Below, piece after piece: positions 11,940 through 22,198 of a DNA stretch of 64,000 nucleotides. The notes under the pieces were generated by a model. The model saw only the letters and a program-made list of their open reading frames with translations. It had not been told where the DNA came from and did not search any database. Source of the DNA: Anthostomella pinea (Eukaryota; Ascomycota; Sordariomycetes; Xylariales; Xylariaceae); assembly GCA_963556695.1 (NCBI GenBank), contig CAUWAG010000018.1, positions 1,116,001 to 1,180,000 of the forward strand, read 5' to 3'. The position numbers and the translations under genes were made by a program. Numbering within the stretch: the first letter of the stretch is position 1; every line of letters begins with the position of its first letter.

Positions 11940-12539
11940 TCAGTTAAACCAATCCACCCCACGAACAAACCGATCGCAGAGATACCCCACCACCAGTCCA
12001 TAAACCCCCTTGTGCACCAGATCGATGACCTGCTCGTTGATCGGCCACGTCCACGGCAGAGCGCTGACACCAGCACCGTTCTCGACGACCTGGTCCATTG
12101 CGATGCGCGCGCCCGTGTGCAGGAACGACGCCACGGGTCCGATCACGCCGTAGTAGGACATCAGGGCCCGCAGGGGCCCGGCGAGGAGGCCCATGCCGAA
12201 GTGGTGCAGGTGGTTCATGAGGTCTGGGTGGCGGCCGAATGTGGAGGAGAGGTTGAGGTGCGTGGCTGCGGTGCGGCCGGGCACGTAGGATGCTGGGCGG
12301 TGGGTGAAGAGCTGCTCGATGGTGTTTGACAAGGCCATTCTGGAAAAGTGCGTGTTAGTTTGTTGGTGCCCGTGATGTTGTTCTTAGTGAGATGAGCGAG
12401 CTTACCCTAGAGCGCCTGCGATACCGGCTCCCAGTCCAATGGCCACTGCTTGGCCCATGGTCACCCGGGGAAATCGCGGATACATGGACTTCTCGTCCAC
12501 ATGCGAGAAGGTGCCCGCGGCAGTGTGGTATTGAGGCAT
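11940..12539 (-). CDS. Conserved hypothetical protein, two exons
   Basis: Two exons on the minus strand: 12539-12406 (starts MPQYHTAAG) and 12339-11940, joined across a 66-bp GT-AG intron (GTAAGC ... TTCCAG), giving 177 residues. The splice joins GALG to MALSN in frame, so the internal ATG at 12338 is probably not the start. A glycine-rich hydrophobic stretch (QAVAIGLGAGIAGALG) near residues 30-45 and a second hydrophobic part (VYGLVVGYLCDRF) near the end suggest membrane association. I do not recognise the family; histidine- and glycine-rich segments (LMNHLHHFGMGLLAGP) look conserved. Its 3' end faces the stop of the small secreted protein, a tail-to-tail arrangement about 190 bp apart. Confidence 0.7.
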
Positions 12540-13056
12540 CGTGTGCTTGCTGGCCTGGTAAAAAGTGGATGGTGTGGATGGATGTTTGGAAATAGGTAGG
12601 TAAGGTAAGGTAGTGTGTGTTATCTTACTGCGAATGCAGGCAGAATGTGGTGAGATGCGCGTGTTTGGTACATTCACAGGACAACTTCCAGTGTACGCCA
12701 CGCAATCGCTATCCCGTGTCAGTTGGTTAGATCAAATGTCAGTCACTATGACGGCATCACGCGAGATGTTGCAACACCAATGGGCACGATGATCGGAGTG
12801 GTACTCGAATTTGGGAGCCAAAGGTCCGCAAGTGGAAAGCACTTCCCACATTGATGCACATATCCTGCAGGCATATAAGATACTCTTGCTGGCGGAAGAG
12901 AGCAGATATTGCTGTCAACTTCACTGCCAACCTACCTCCTTAGTATCTACCTATCTACCAAACCGTCTACCAAAGGTAGCCTCAAGGAAGGTCTGGTTTG
13001 AAAACATATCTCCAACCTCACTTACCAAATAGCCCAGACACATCCGCGTGGGCAAG

Positions 13057-14326
13057 ATGCAGTCTGTCCTGCATCCCATCATCGGGCCCAAGAAGGAGAT
13101 ACACGATCTCAACGGCAGAGTCGCACTGATCACGGGTGGCGCGCTAGGCATAGGGTCAGTCAGTCTGACATTCTTCTCCAAGATTTGACTCGATGGAAAC
13201 CACCCACCTTTTCCACTTGTTCATTGACCGTATCTAACTTCTCGTTCTGTGGGTGCTTCGCAGCTATGAGATCGCCCGCGCCTTCGTTCTCAATGGCGCC
13301 CGTGTGATCATGGTCAACCGCAAGGAAGACCAAGGCGAGGACGCCATCAAGAAGATCAAGGACGAAGCCGGCCAAGACGCCCGAATCGAGTGGGTCGGGT
13401 GCGACATGGGAAACCTCAAGCAGATCAAGGAGGTCTTCACAGGAATCCGAGAGCGCGAAGAGCGCCTCGATCTCGTATGGCCACCTCCCCCTTCTCCACC
13501 TCCTCATGTCTGACGTTAGGACGTTGCGATTACTGACCGTTTGAGTAACAACATAAAAGCTCATCCTATCCGCCGGCATCAACGCCAACCAGTACGGGGA
13601 GACGTCCGACGGCATCGACCGTCACTTCCAGATCAACTGGCTCGGGCAGTTCTACGTGTGCAATCAACTCTACCCCTTAATCCGCAAGACGTCCAAAATG
13701 CCCGACACCCCAGCCCCGCGCATCGTGTGGGAGGCTTCGGAGCAGCACCGTGCCGCGCCTTCGGTCGTGCATTTCGGGTCCATGGACGAGATCAATAACC
13801 CGGAAATCGGAAATCTCGAGGTCTACGGCCGGACGAAGCTGGCCATCATCCTCGGTGTCAAGTATGGCCTCGTGGACCGGGTCATCAAGCCGAACGGTGA
13901 CAACGTCTATGTGCTCTCCGTCCACCCCGGCGCTGTACGTGTCTCCCCTATGACTGTTTCTTTCAAACGAAAAGAGTACCTACTGATCAGTGACGCCGAC
14001 TCACCCAGGTCAACACGGCGATGCAGCAGCAATGGAAGGACGCGTACCCCGGGCTCTTCGGCAAGATCGTCTCGGCCGCCATGTTAGCCGCCGGACGCGA
14101 TATCGAGCAAGGTTCGTACAGCGCCCTGTACGCAGCGACCAGTCCGGAGGTCGAGGAGAAGGGCTGGAATGGCTACTACTTCTCCGATCCTGGCCAGCCC
14201 GGGAAGGAGTCGGCGCAGGCCTCGGACCCTACCCTGGGGGCTGCACTCTGGGAGCTCAGCCAGCGGGTCATCAATGAGAAGGTTGGGGACGATGCGTTGA
14301 CGGACTGGGATGCTGGTCGTGCTTAA
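13057..14326 (+). CDS. Short-chain dehydrogenase/reductase (bli-4/WWOX-like)
   Basis: Four exons: 13057-13154, 13264-13474, 13560-13934, 14009-14326 (333 residues), all junctions GT-AG and in frame. The Rossmann cofactor motif TGGALGIG is at residues 26-33, split by intron 1 after the final Gly codon begins. The second exon ends in the strand before LSAGIN, which replaces the usual NNAG, and the catalytic YxxxK is YGRTK in exon 3. The opening residues, MQSVLHPIIGPKKEI before the fold, resemble Neurospora bli-4-type oxidoreductases. NAD(P)-dependent oxidation or reduction of an unknown carbonyl substrate is expected. The family is broad, so the substrate and compartment cannot be given. No intact biosynthetic partner is adjacent, though a second NAD(P)-binding gene lies 1.2 kb downstream. 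Confidence 0.88.
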
Positions 14327-14352
14327 CGTATGTGTCGTGTCCTCGAGCATAT

Positions 14353-14372
14353 CTACAGGTACCTACCTGTAG
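14353..14372. repeat. Perfect 9-bp palindrome with 2-nt spacer
   Basis: CTACAGGTA and TACCTGTAG flank CC. It lies 27 bp past the SDR stop, so it would sit in the 3' end of that transcript and could fold as a hairpin. It may equally be one of the many GGTACC-type palindromes in this window. Confidence 0.6.
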
Positions 14373-15527
14373 CCTGTAAGCGATGGAGTCGGATCAAGGT
14401 TCATGGTTTCAGTCAGTTGTAGTGAGGTATGATACCAGCAGTATGATACCCGGTCAACGCATTCTACTCGAGGTAGTCGATTGAAAGAACTGAGACATGG
14501 ACCGCCTGATTGGCTACAGTACATCTCTGACATCAAGGTGACCACTGCAGGCAAATGTGAGATTTCCGAATGTGAGCGTCTTGGCGAACAAGAGACAAGG
14601 GCCCTGATGTCTTGTTGACATAGCTACGTCAATAGTGTGTCAGGGGTAGCCGGAGCGAACCGGCCGGACCCCACACGGATCTGATCCACGTACCGGAGCA
14701 TTTGGAGGAGGCTCTCATGCACTGGATGTACTTAAATAGGTTACCCCAGACTCAGCCTCTCAGAGACTATACCTTGAAACATTAGGTGCGCACGCACATG
14801 GCCCGGGTACTTTACCTTAGGTGCCTACACGTGTACTCACCTCAAACCCGAGGCCAACGTCAAGTGTCAAGTGTTGTAATTACCTTCAGCGGCGGTCTGG
14901 CTGTTAACACGGCATTACAGATTATATGCCCGATTTGACTGGAGCTGTTAGGTAAGATGTCACTGCGTACCTATAGCTAGGTGGAAGCCTCCTATCTGCT
15001 CTGAGTACCTACCGAACAAAAGCAACATCCCTGGTGTACCGTGTCTGGGTGACACAACTCAAACGCGATGTGGTGACTTAAGTATGACGGAGGCATAGCT
15101 ACGGAGGTGGCTGGTAATCCATGGCAACGACCTCGGGAGCAAACATAATCTGATGCTTTTTCCTGCGGTTTCGATGACCAGTTAGCAGGTGGTTGACCGC
15201 GTCTGTCATAATCGTACCTTAGGTATAAGAGACATCATCCACTTCCCATACGCCCATAGGTGAAGCATCGAAAGAGCCGCACCCAATGACACGTGCATGA
15301 CCCTCGTGCATCCACCTACCTAATAAGACTCCCAAGGCACCTCGTCGGCACCTCATCCAGTTTCACACCTCTTGACACTGATTGGATTCCTTTTGCCTTC
15401 CACTTCCACCCCATCCAATACCTTTGGTCCTCACTTTGGTCCTCACATCACCTGCACTGATCCCACAACCCATCGCAACACTCCATCCTTCACCTACACC
15501 CACCGCGTCGCGTCTCATCTCATCAAC
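14373..15527. other. Intergenic region, no supported gene
   Basis: No frame with recognisable content. The segment is notable for repeated CCTTAGGT/TAGGTAC-like words. The last 150 bases before the NmrA-like ATG are pyrimidine-rich (CTTTTGCCTTCCACTTCCACC), a usual fungal core-promoter feature. Confidence 0.45.
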
Positions 15528-16873
15528 ATGCCGCGCAACGTTTGCGTCACCGCCGTTGACGGCCAGACCGGCTTCCTCATCGCCGAGCTCCTGCTCACCC
15601 ACCCCTTCTCTCGCAAGGTCGACTCCGTCGTCGGCCTGACCCTGAACCCGTCCTCCCCCAAGGTCAAGGAGCTCGAGTCCCTCGGAGCCAAGATCGTCGA
15701 GCATGTCCCCGGCCGTGAGCGCCCGCTGGTCAAGACCCTCAAGGACACTGGCTGCGACGCCATCTGCATGGTCCCCCCCGCCCACGCCGACAAGATGGAG
15801 ATCTCTACCGAGCTCGTCAGCGCTACCAAGAAGGCCGGCATCCCGAACGTCTGCCTCATCAGCTCCGTTGGTTGCGACTACGCCGATCCCGCCAGGCAGC
15901 CTCGTCTCCGCGAGTTCATCGATCTTGAGAGCATGGTTCTGGCCGCCAAGGGTGACGCCTCTACCAGCACCGGCCATTCTCCTGTAAGTCATCCCCAAAT
16001 TCATTCACTTCTCAGTCTGGCCGTTTGTAGCGGCAAAGCCTGCAGGACACCTCGGACACATGCATATCTCATTCAAATGAACAATCACTGACTCTGACGA
16101 ACTACAGTGTGTCATTCGGTATGTCGATTCTACAGCCGCTGTGAGTTGGAGTTCATACTAACAATACTTCAGTGCCGGCTTCTACGCCGAGAACATCCTT
16201 CTCTACGCGCCTCAGGCGCAGAAGGAGGGTGTTCTTCCCATCCCCATCGGCAAGAACCACAAGTTCGCGCCAGTTGCGCTCGGAGTAAGTCCTAGCCAGG
16301 GCCGGAGCATACCATTTTCAGAGACTAACCTTCTGTAGGATGTCGCTCAGGTCGCAGCTCACGTAATGTCGGGCCATGGTTCCCACGGCTTTGACGACAA
16401 ACACCGTGGCCAGATGATGGTTGTTACGGGTGAGTACAAGTTCCCAGCTGGCTAGCCTCTGACATCTCTAATGCATTCCTCTCTCTCCAGGTCCCATGCT
16501 CTGTGCCGGAGAGGAACTTGCGACTGCTGCCAGTAACGCCCTCGGAGTCAAGATGGAGTTCGAGGACATTTCCCAGTAAGTGCTCAGAGCCGGATCCACA
16601 AGCATCTGATATCAGTAACACATCATACTAAACTCTTTTCGTGGCAGGGCTGAGGCTAAGAAGGTTCTGCGTTCGCAGTCGGACATTGACCAGTCGGAGC
16701 AGGAGTACCTGCTCGAGTACTACAGTCTGGTCCGCGAGGGCAAGACTAACTACATCTCCACCACAGCGTTCCACGACGTCACCAACGGCCACCCGACCCA
16801 GCCGGTTGACTTCTTCAAGATGTACGAGGACGAGTTCAGACCCGCTAAGAGAGCCAAGAAGAACCATCACTGA
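15528..16873 (+). CDS. NmrA-like NAD(P)-binding Rossmann protein
   Basis: Six exons: 15528-15983, 16108-16118, 16173-16284, 16339-16429, 16491-16575, 16648-16873 (326 residues). The N-terminus VTAVDGQTGFLIAELLL is the NmrA-type variant of the dinucleotide-binding glycine loop, followed by a KxxxLESLGAKIVE strand-helix. ISSVGCDYAD and AGFYAENILLYAP are typical of the NmrA/isoflavone-reductase-like group. Such proteins sense or use NAD(P)(H); some are redox regulators, others reductases. The lack of a YxxxK pair at the usual SDR site is consistent with NmrA. Exon 2 is only 11 nt (CVIR) and is required to keep the frame. The C-terminus is basic (AKRAKKNHH). Upstream frames that begin at 15372 are in the leader and are not used. 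Confidence 0.87.
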
Positions 16874-18184
16874 ATTCCTGGTTTTCGTTTGTTTGGTTCG
16901 GCGTTGTGAAGTGTCGGCTTTGACGGTTTTGACTCATAAAGTGCTGTGGAAACCGGCGCAGTGAGAAGAAAATTGAGTTTGGCAGATGAAGCTCTGAAAA
17001 CATGAGCTGTGGACTAAGGCGTTCAGTTCATGTAGCCAGGGCGCAAACTGTATGCGTGGATAAGGCAAGTTTGTTGGCACTCATAGCTGCTGTACTAGGT
17101 TAGGTTTCTAGTCGATACATGCACAAATCAGGGCAGTTCGCAATGACCTTTAATTACACCACTCCGTGATTGTTCGCGGACACATTGCCTACTATCGAAG
17201 TTTGTGACGGACCCTCCACTTGGCTTCAAGCTAAGCTCTTTACCGAATCAGTTCCCTTCAAAGCATATCACCTCGGTGTCGGTTACTGGCTGGGTTTGTT
17301 GGGGCTGGGGAAAGGGCGGTGGCAATGAGGATGATGGTGGTGTATGGGGGTGGGCGAGCGTGGTGGGAAGGAATCGGACGAGCACGAGACGAGAGAGGGA
17401 GCGAGCTGAGTGGAGTTGTATGTCTCGAGGGACAGCAAGCTGTGAGGAACGGGATCTGGGAGTCGAAAAAGAAGAAACAAATCGATTGCCGGCACTCGTA
17501 GGAGTCATTGATAATGAGCTGACGGTCTTACAGACCCCTGAGTTTCCTCAGTACGTCCCTCCGTGACAGGTCTGGATGGGAATATCGCCCGAGTCGGGGT
17601 CGAATAAGTTGCCGAGCTTCTTCAGGTTCTTCCTCTCGATCTTGACAGACAGACGGGCGGCTGGTGGTGGTGGTGCTGGTGGTGGTGGCATACCGGCAGC
17701 CACCCCTTCGGGAAACTCCCGGCTTGATGAACGGCGTACTTCCGCTGTATGATGCAGGCCGGCGGACGTTCCGGTGTGGACGGTCTGCTGCCGTCGAGTC
17801 GGGGGTCAGATCAAGGCGAGGCCCGTGATGAGCGTGCAGGCGAACAACAACTTTCACGGCGTTAAAGGATGACCTTCCGGCCCATAGCGTTATAACGCGT
17901 GGTATAGATCATCATGGGTTCTAGGACCTGCCAAACGAGGGATCACGAGTTCTCCCATGATCCGTCTGGTAACGCCGGGTCAGGTCATCACATGGCTGGG
18001 CTATTCTTGCTCATCTCGTCAAGCCGCAACCTCGCCCTGGAGCGTCGTTGACTTGCTGGGCTTCTCGTCCGAGTCTTATCGTCTCCCTAAGCCTCGGTCG
18101 CAGCCAGCGGTGGCAGGACACGAGCTTGTTGAGCACCTTGTAAGGCAGCGAGCTGCAGCTCAGCCGTCTCTGGTGCACCGACTA
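16874..18184. other. Intergenic region, no supported gene
   Basis: This is the 3' flank of the NmrA-like gene and the left flank of the transposon. A 109-codon minus frame (17528-17857) contains a GGTGGT-type microsatellite (17659-17688) read as poly-Thr and shows no other motif; I do not call it a gene. Confidence 0.45.
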
Positions 18185-18274
18185 CCCGTGCCCCGCACCA
18201 CTTTCCACCTCGCTAGGGCTCACCACGTAAAGTGGTGCTCACCACAGTAGCACACCAACCACAATAACACACCA
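18185..18274. repeat. Left terminal inverted repeat of the Fot1-like element
   Basis: Begins CCCGTGCCCCGCACC and ends ...ACACACCA; pairs with 20051-20140. Only the second base (C against T in the partner) differs by my reading. Confidence 0.92.
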
Positions 18275-18292
18275 ATATGAGGTTATTTAGCA

Positions 18293-19975
18293 TTAAAATT
18301 TACGTAGCGACCGCATCTTCTTGCCAGATTCGTAGATATCAGCAGTAGGTAGTCTCTTAGTAATCCTCCAATGCCTGGCCAACTTTGCTGCCTCCTTAGC
18401 GAGGGTTTTTCGTGATTGGAGCTCCTTCTTTGCCAGGGCATCCGCCTTCTTCTGGAGGCCTGCCGTGGTCTCCTGCTCCTTTTTCCTCGCTATCTGACGC
18501 CTGATTTCAACTGTGAGGACTCTTCCTGATTGGAGAGGAGTGTTCTTTGCAGACTTGCGCTGTTTGTTAACTCGAGAGGCTAATTCGGTCCTTCCAAGGT
18601 CCCTTTTGGTCTGGACTAGCTGGGAGGCGTGGAAGCGCGCCCCCTTGGATAGGAGCCTGATCCTCTCAATATCTTCAGGAGTAAGATCCTCGCCATCGTC
18701 CAGGTTGTTCAAGGCCTCGTCTACTTGATATGCGGCCTTGTGAATCTGCCGCATTGTAGCTGGGGTGGTAACTGGAGAGGAACCAGGCTGGTTAGGGGGG
18801 GGGGGTGACGGGGTCCTTGCGTGAGCTTCGCGTTCCTTTAACTGATTAATCACAACGGACGGTTTGAAAGGATGGATGCCCGTTTTCTTGAAGGCAGAGA
18901 GGATAGTGGTCTTCTTAAAAGCTTGCTGGCGAACCCCTTTAATACACGATAGGAACTCGATCTTCCCGATGTGCGTGAGACCATCACGCACCATAATATC
19001 CAGGGCTTTAACATGGTAGTGCTTCAAGGGCTGGAAAACCACCACATCGAGCGGCTGCAGTAAATGCGTCATCTTTGGAGGGAGACCAAAAGGGATAATG
19101 CCGTTGTCGTCACAATATCTAATGAATTGTATCGTGTGGTGGCTATCGTGACCGTCGATGATTAGGAGCCTCTTTATACCAACTTGAGAGGTCTTAGAGT
19201 GCTTATTGAAGTGCTTAATCCACTCTAAGCTGATCTCGTCGTTCAAATAACCACTCTCCGCGGTTACAATCGCCATCCTGGGGTCTAATTCGGGTACCTT
19301 GTACCATGGAGACATGTGGAGGGTGCCAGAGAGGATAAGGAAGCCTGGGATAACCTCGCCGGCGGCAGAGATAGCTTCTATGCCAGTAGCAGACTCCCTA
19401 TTTTCTGGTATTCCGAAATAATGGGCTCTTTTTCGCTTGGTAATGACCATCTGGTCCTTTCCAACCCCTAATCGAAAGCCAGTCTCGTCCATGTTCCACA
19501 GGTCGTCAGGGAGGATGCCCTCCTCCCTGATGACCCTCCCCAGCTTCTAGAAGTACTCTTTAGTGCGTTTCGAGTCTTCAGCAGTTTGCCGATCTTGTGA
19601 AAGGACCTTCTGAGGCTGCTTGAAGTATCCGTGGTGCTTGATGAAGCGGGAGGCCCAATTCTTGCCAACTGTAGGTAGTTCCGTGACCGCGGTACTCGCC
19701 GACTCCTGGAGCAGCAAGTTGGCAGCCTCTGTGATGAATTCTGGCCTTACGGAGAGATTAATAGCATCTAGACGGTCGATATAAGCACATACGGCTTTTT
19801 CTTGTATCGCATTCAGCTTGGTGGGTGGTTCTTGTGGTCCTTTTTTGGAAGGGATGCCCTGCAGGCGGTTGCGGAAGCGCTCTCTTGGAACCCTAAATTG
19901 GCGGCAGATACCGCGTTCGGAGGCATCCGGATGCTTGTCGGCATATTCTACGGCTTCGTAAATACGGGATTCCAT
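18293..19975 (-). pseudogene. Fot1/pogo transposase, one in-frame stop
   Basis: One continuous frame of 561 codons from ATG at 19975, interrupted by a single TAG at 19549-19547 (codon 143) between KEYF and KLG. The N-terminal half has a psq-type helix-turn-helix (GICRQFRVPRERFRNRL), then a CENP-B-like DNA-binding part (VGKNWASRFIKHH). The catalytic core has all three acidic positions: NMDETGF, LIIDGHDSHH and LLQPLDV. The tail is basic with a poly-Pro run from a G-tract near 18800. Length matches Fot1 (about 540 residues). The TAG could derive from CAG by one C-to-T change in a CpA context. Without read-through the product would lack the catalytic domain; restart at the ATG at 19492 would lack the DNA-binding part. 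Confidence 0.9.
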
Positions 19976-20050
19976 CGCGAAAGAGTCGTCTGTCCAAAGA
20001 GATAATGACTTTGGTGTGGTTTTGGCTGGAGGGTGGTTATTTTGGAAGAC

Positions 20051-20140
20051 TGGTGTGTTATTGTGGTTGGTGTGCTACTGTGGTGAGCACCACTTTACGT
20101 GGTGAGCCCTAGCGAGGTGGAAAGTGGTGCGGGGCACGAG
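20051..20140. repeat. Right terminal inverted repeat of the Fot1-like element
   Basis: Reverse complement of 18185-18274, ending ...GGGGCACGAG next to the TA at 20141. Confidence 0.92.
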
Positions 20141-22198
20141 TAGTAAACCACCGTTGTGCGCTGAGTAGCAGCCAACCCCCAGGAGGCGCGAAAGGCCGGA
20201 TTCGTCTGTGGCTCTCGGCAGCGAGGGATCAGGACCTACAAAAGATGACAGATCGAATTCAGGTTAAATACGATGTTTGTTTGTGTTCCGGATCAAGAAT
20301 AGTGGACTGATGAGTTGGCCGCGGTGCAATAACGTAAGAACCTAAACTCAGCCTCCTGAACCCGCAACTATTTCTGGGAGAAAAGGGGGAAAAGCTCGTG
20401 TTCCTGAAGCTACCTAAGGGAAGGCCTGATTGATTGGCTGGCGCATTGAGGTATCAGCCGACGTTGGATGCGGGTCTCAGAACGAACTGGACCTTGCAGA
20501 TCGCGAAAGAGTGCCGCTTTCTATGCGACGGTCCAGTGCCTGTAAGATGACCATATGCAGGTGAGATTGCACGAATGATCCCCCAAGCGGTAACCGTATC
20601 AAAGAGATCGTGCCAGATCAAGAGGCACTCGCGCAAGAGCAAATGATTTGTGACGTGGTTGCTATCTTTATAAGATTGGATGGTTGATAACTGCCCGCAA
20701 TCTGTAACCTGTCAGCATGCCGCATTGCATCATTGAGATACCCGGGCAGGTAACTCAATGTGACCAGGTTGCATGAGACCGAAATGAGATACGCCTGTCT
20801 TTGCACTATAAGCTTAGTTTCCAGATAACGGACCATGGTGACATCTCAAGACCAGAAGTAGAAGGGGAATGTTTCGATGTCTCACTGTTTTTGACGCATG
20901 TTTCTTGAGACTCATCGGAAATTCGGAATTGTAGGGAACGTGTCGAGACACACAGCATGTTTATCGATCTGGATCACGGCCCAACCAGCTGCAGAGTTGG
21001 TGAACCCACTCTGCTGCCAGGATGACGTACAGGTGTAGTACCTAAGGTACTAATACCTGACAGGGCAGAACGGGCTTCCCGTGGTGCGTGAAAACATCAG
21101 GCTGATCTGGTAGACCGACGCACGCTCGTCTTGCAGTCTGTTGCCTCGTGAAGACCAGGGCAGTACGGGAACAGGTCAGAAGGATGATGATATGTGGTGC
21201 AAGTCAAACGTTTCCCACGCCAGGTGTTCGGGACGTGGTAGACTGGTAGCGACAGCAGCACCAATCAACCGAGAAACAATTTGAAGAGATGACGGGCAGT
21301 TGCTCGGCTTTGAAGTGTGTGTCACGGTATTACAGGATCTGAGCACTTTGTTTGAATCTTTGCGAATTGTAGTGTCACTGATCGAGACTGTGCGACCATC
21401 AAAGCTGCAAAGACTCCAAGATTAGAAGACGGGCTTTTGGAGCACGGCTCGTCGGTCAGAAAATGCGGAAGTTGTACCCAGTACATGCTCGTCTGGGACT
21501 GCCCCTTCACCAGCTGCACACCTCTGCTGGCAGCGGCTGTCGTGGAATGTGCTCAGGGGTCCTGTGGCTGTGTGGCTGACGGTAGTGTGCTATCAAGAGA
21601 CTAAAAGCGCCTCTCCGTTGAGGCATTGAGGTAGCCACGCTGCGCTCATTCCATCCGGGCATGATTTTTAATCTGGTGTGTCTCACTTTTTAATTTATTA
21701 TTGTTCAATGTTGTTTGCCTTGGTCCAGGTTGGTTCAGGCTTGAAGATGCCAAGATAGGTAACCCCTGTTACTGGCATGAGATATCCGGTGTACCTGGTA
21801 CCTGCTTGAACAGGCAGGGATGGGTATCGTGACCCGGTCCCAAAATTACTTCCAGGTTTGCGGGTTGTGATTAGTCGACGACCTAGCACGGCACAGCTGC
21901 AAGCGTCTGTCACTCTTTTCTTATCTTCCAAGGTTGTCTGCATGCTTTGCCGCTTGCTCACATGCGATCTATCCATCAACTCATGTGCGTTGCGGTGTTG
22001 ATCTTGTAGGTCTTGGTCATGGTCACGGTTACGGTTACGCCTTCATCCCAAAACCCATATTGAATCAACAATGCTGTGCAGTCACCATACCGGGTCGTGA
22101 TCCTGAATCAACTCTCCATGTTACGTCTGCCGCCGAAAGACCAGACTCTCTGCGCCCCCTCCTTACACAGCTGATATCACCCTCGATACCGTCTCACC
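20141..22198. other. Intergenic region, no supported gene
   Basis: About 2 kb of mixed-composition sequence with only short frames (65-99 codons) without motifs. The last 200 bases are the presumed promoter and leader of the 1244-residue gene. A short GGTCACGGTTACGGTTACG run lies near 22020. Confidence 0.45.

Larger units (their letters stand above)
18185..20140 (-). mobile_element. Fot1/pogo-type DNA transposon, 1956 bp, flanked by TA
   Basis: A complete element bounded by 90-bp terminal inverted repeats (18185-18274 and 20051-20140) that appear identical except one base near the outer tip. It is flanked on both sides by TA (18183-18184 and 20141-20142), the target duplication expected for Tc1/mariner-pogo elements. 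It encodes one long DDD transposase on the minus strand. Size, inverted repeats and coding content match a full-length Fot1-group copy. The near-perfect repeats suggest fairly recent insertion, yet the transposase has a nonsense codon. It sits in an intergenic region and breaks no visible gene. Confidence 0.93.
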
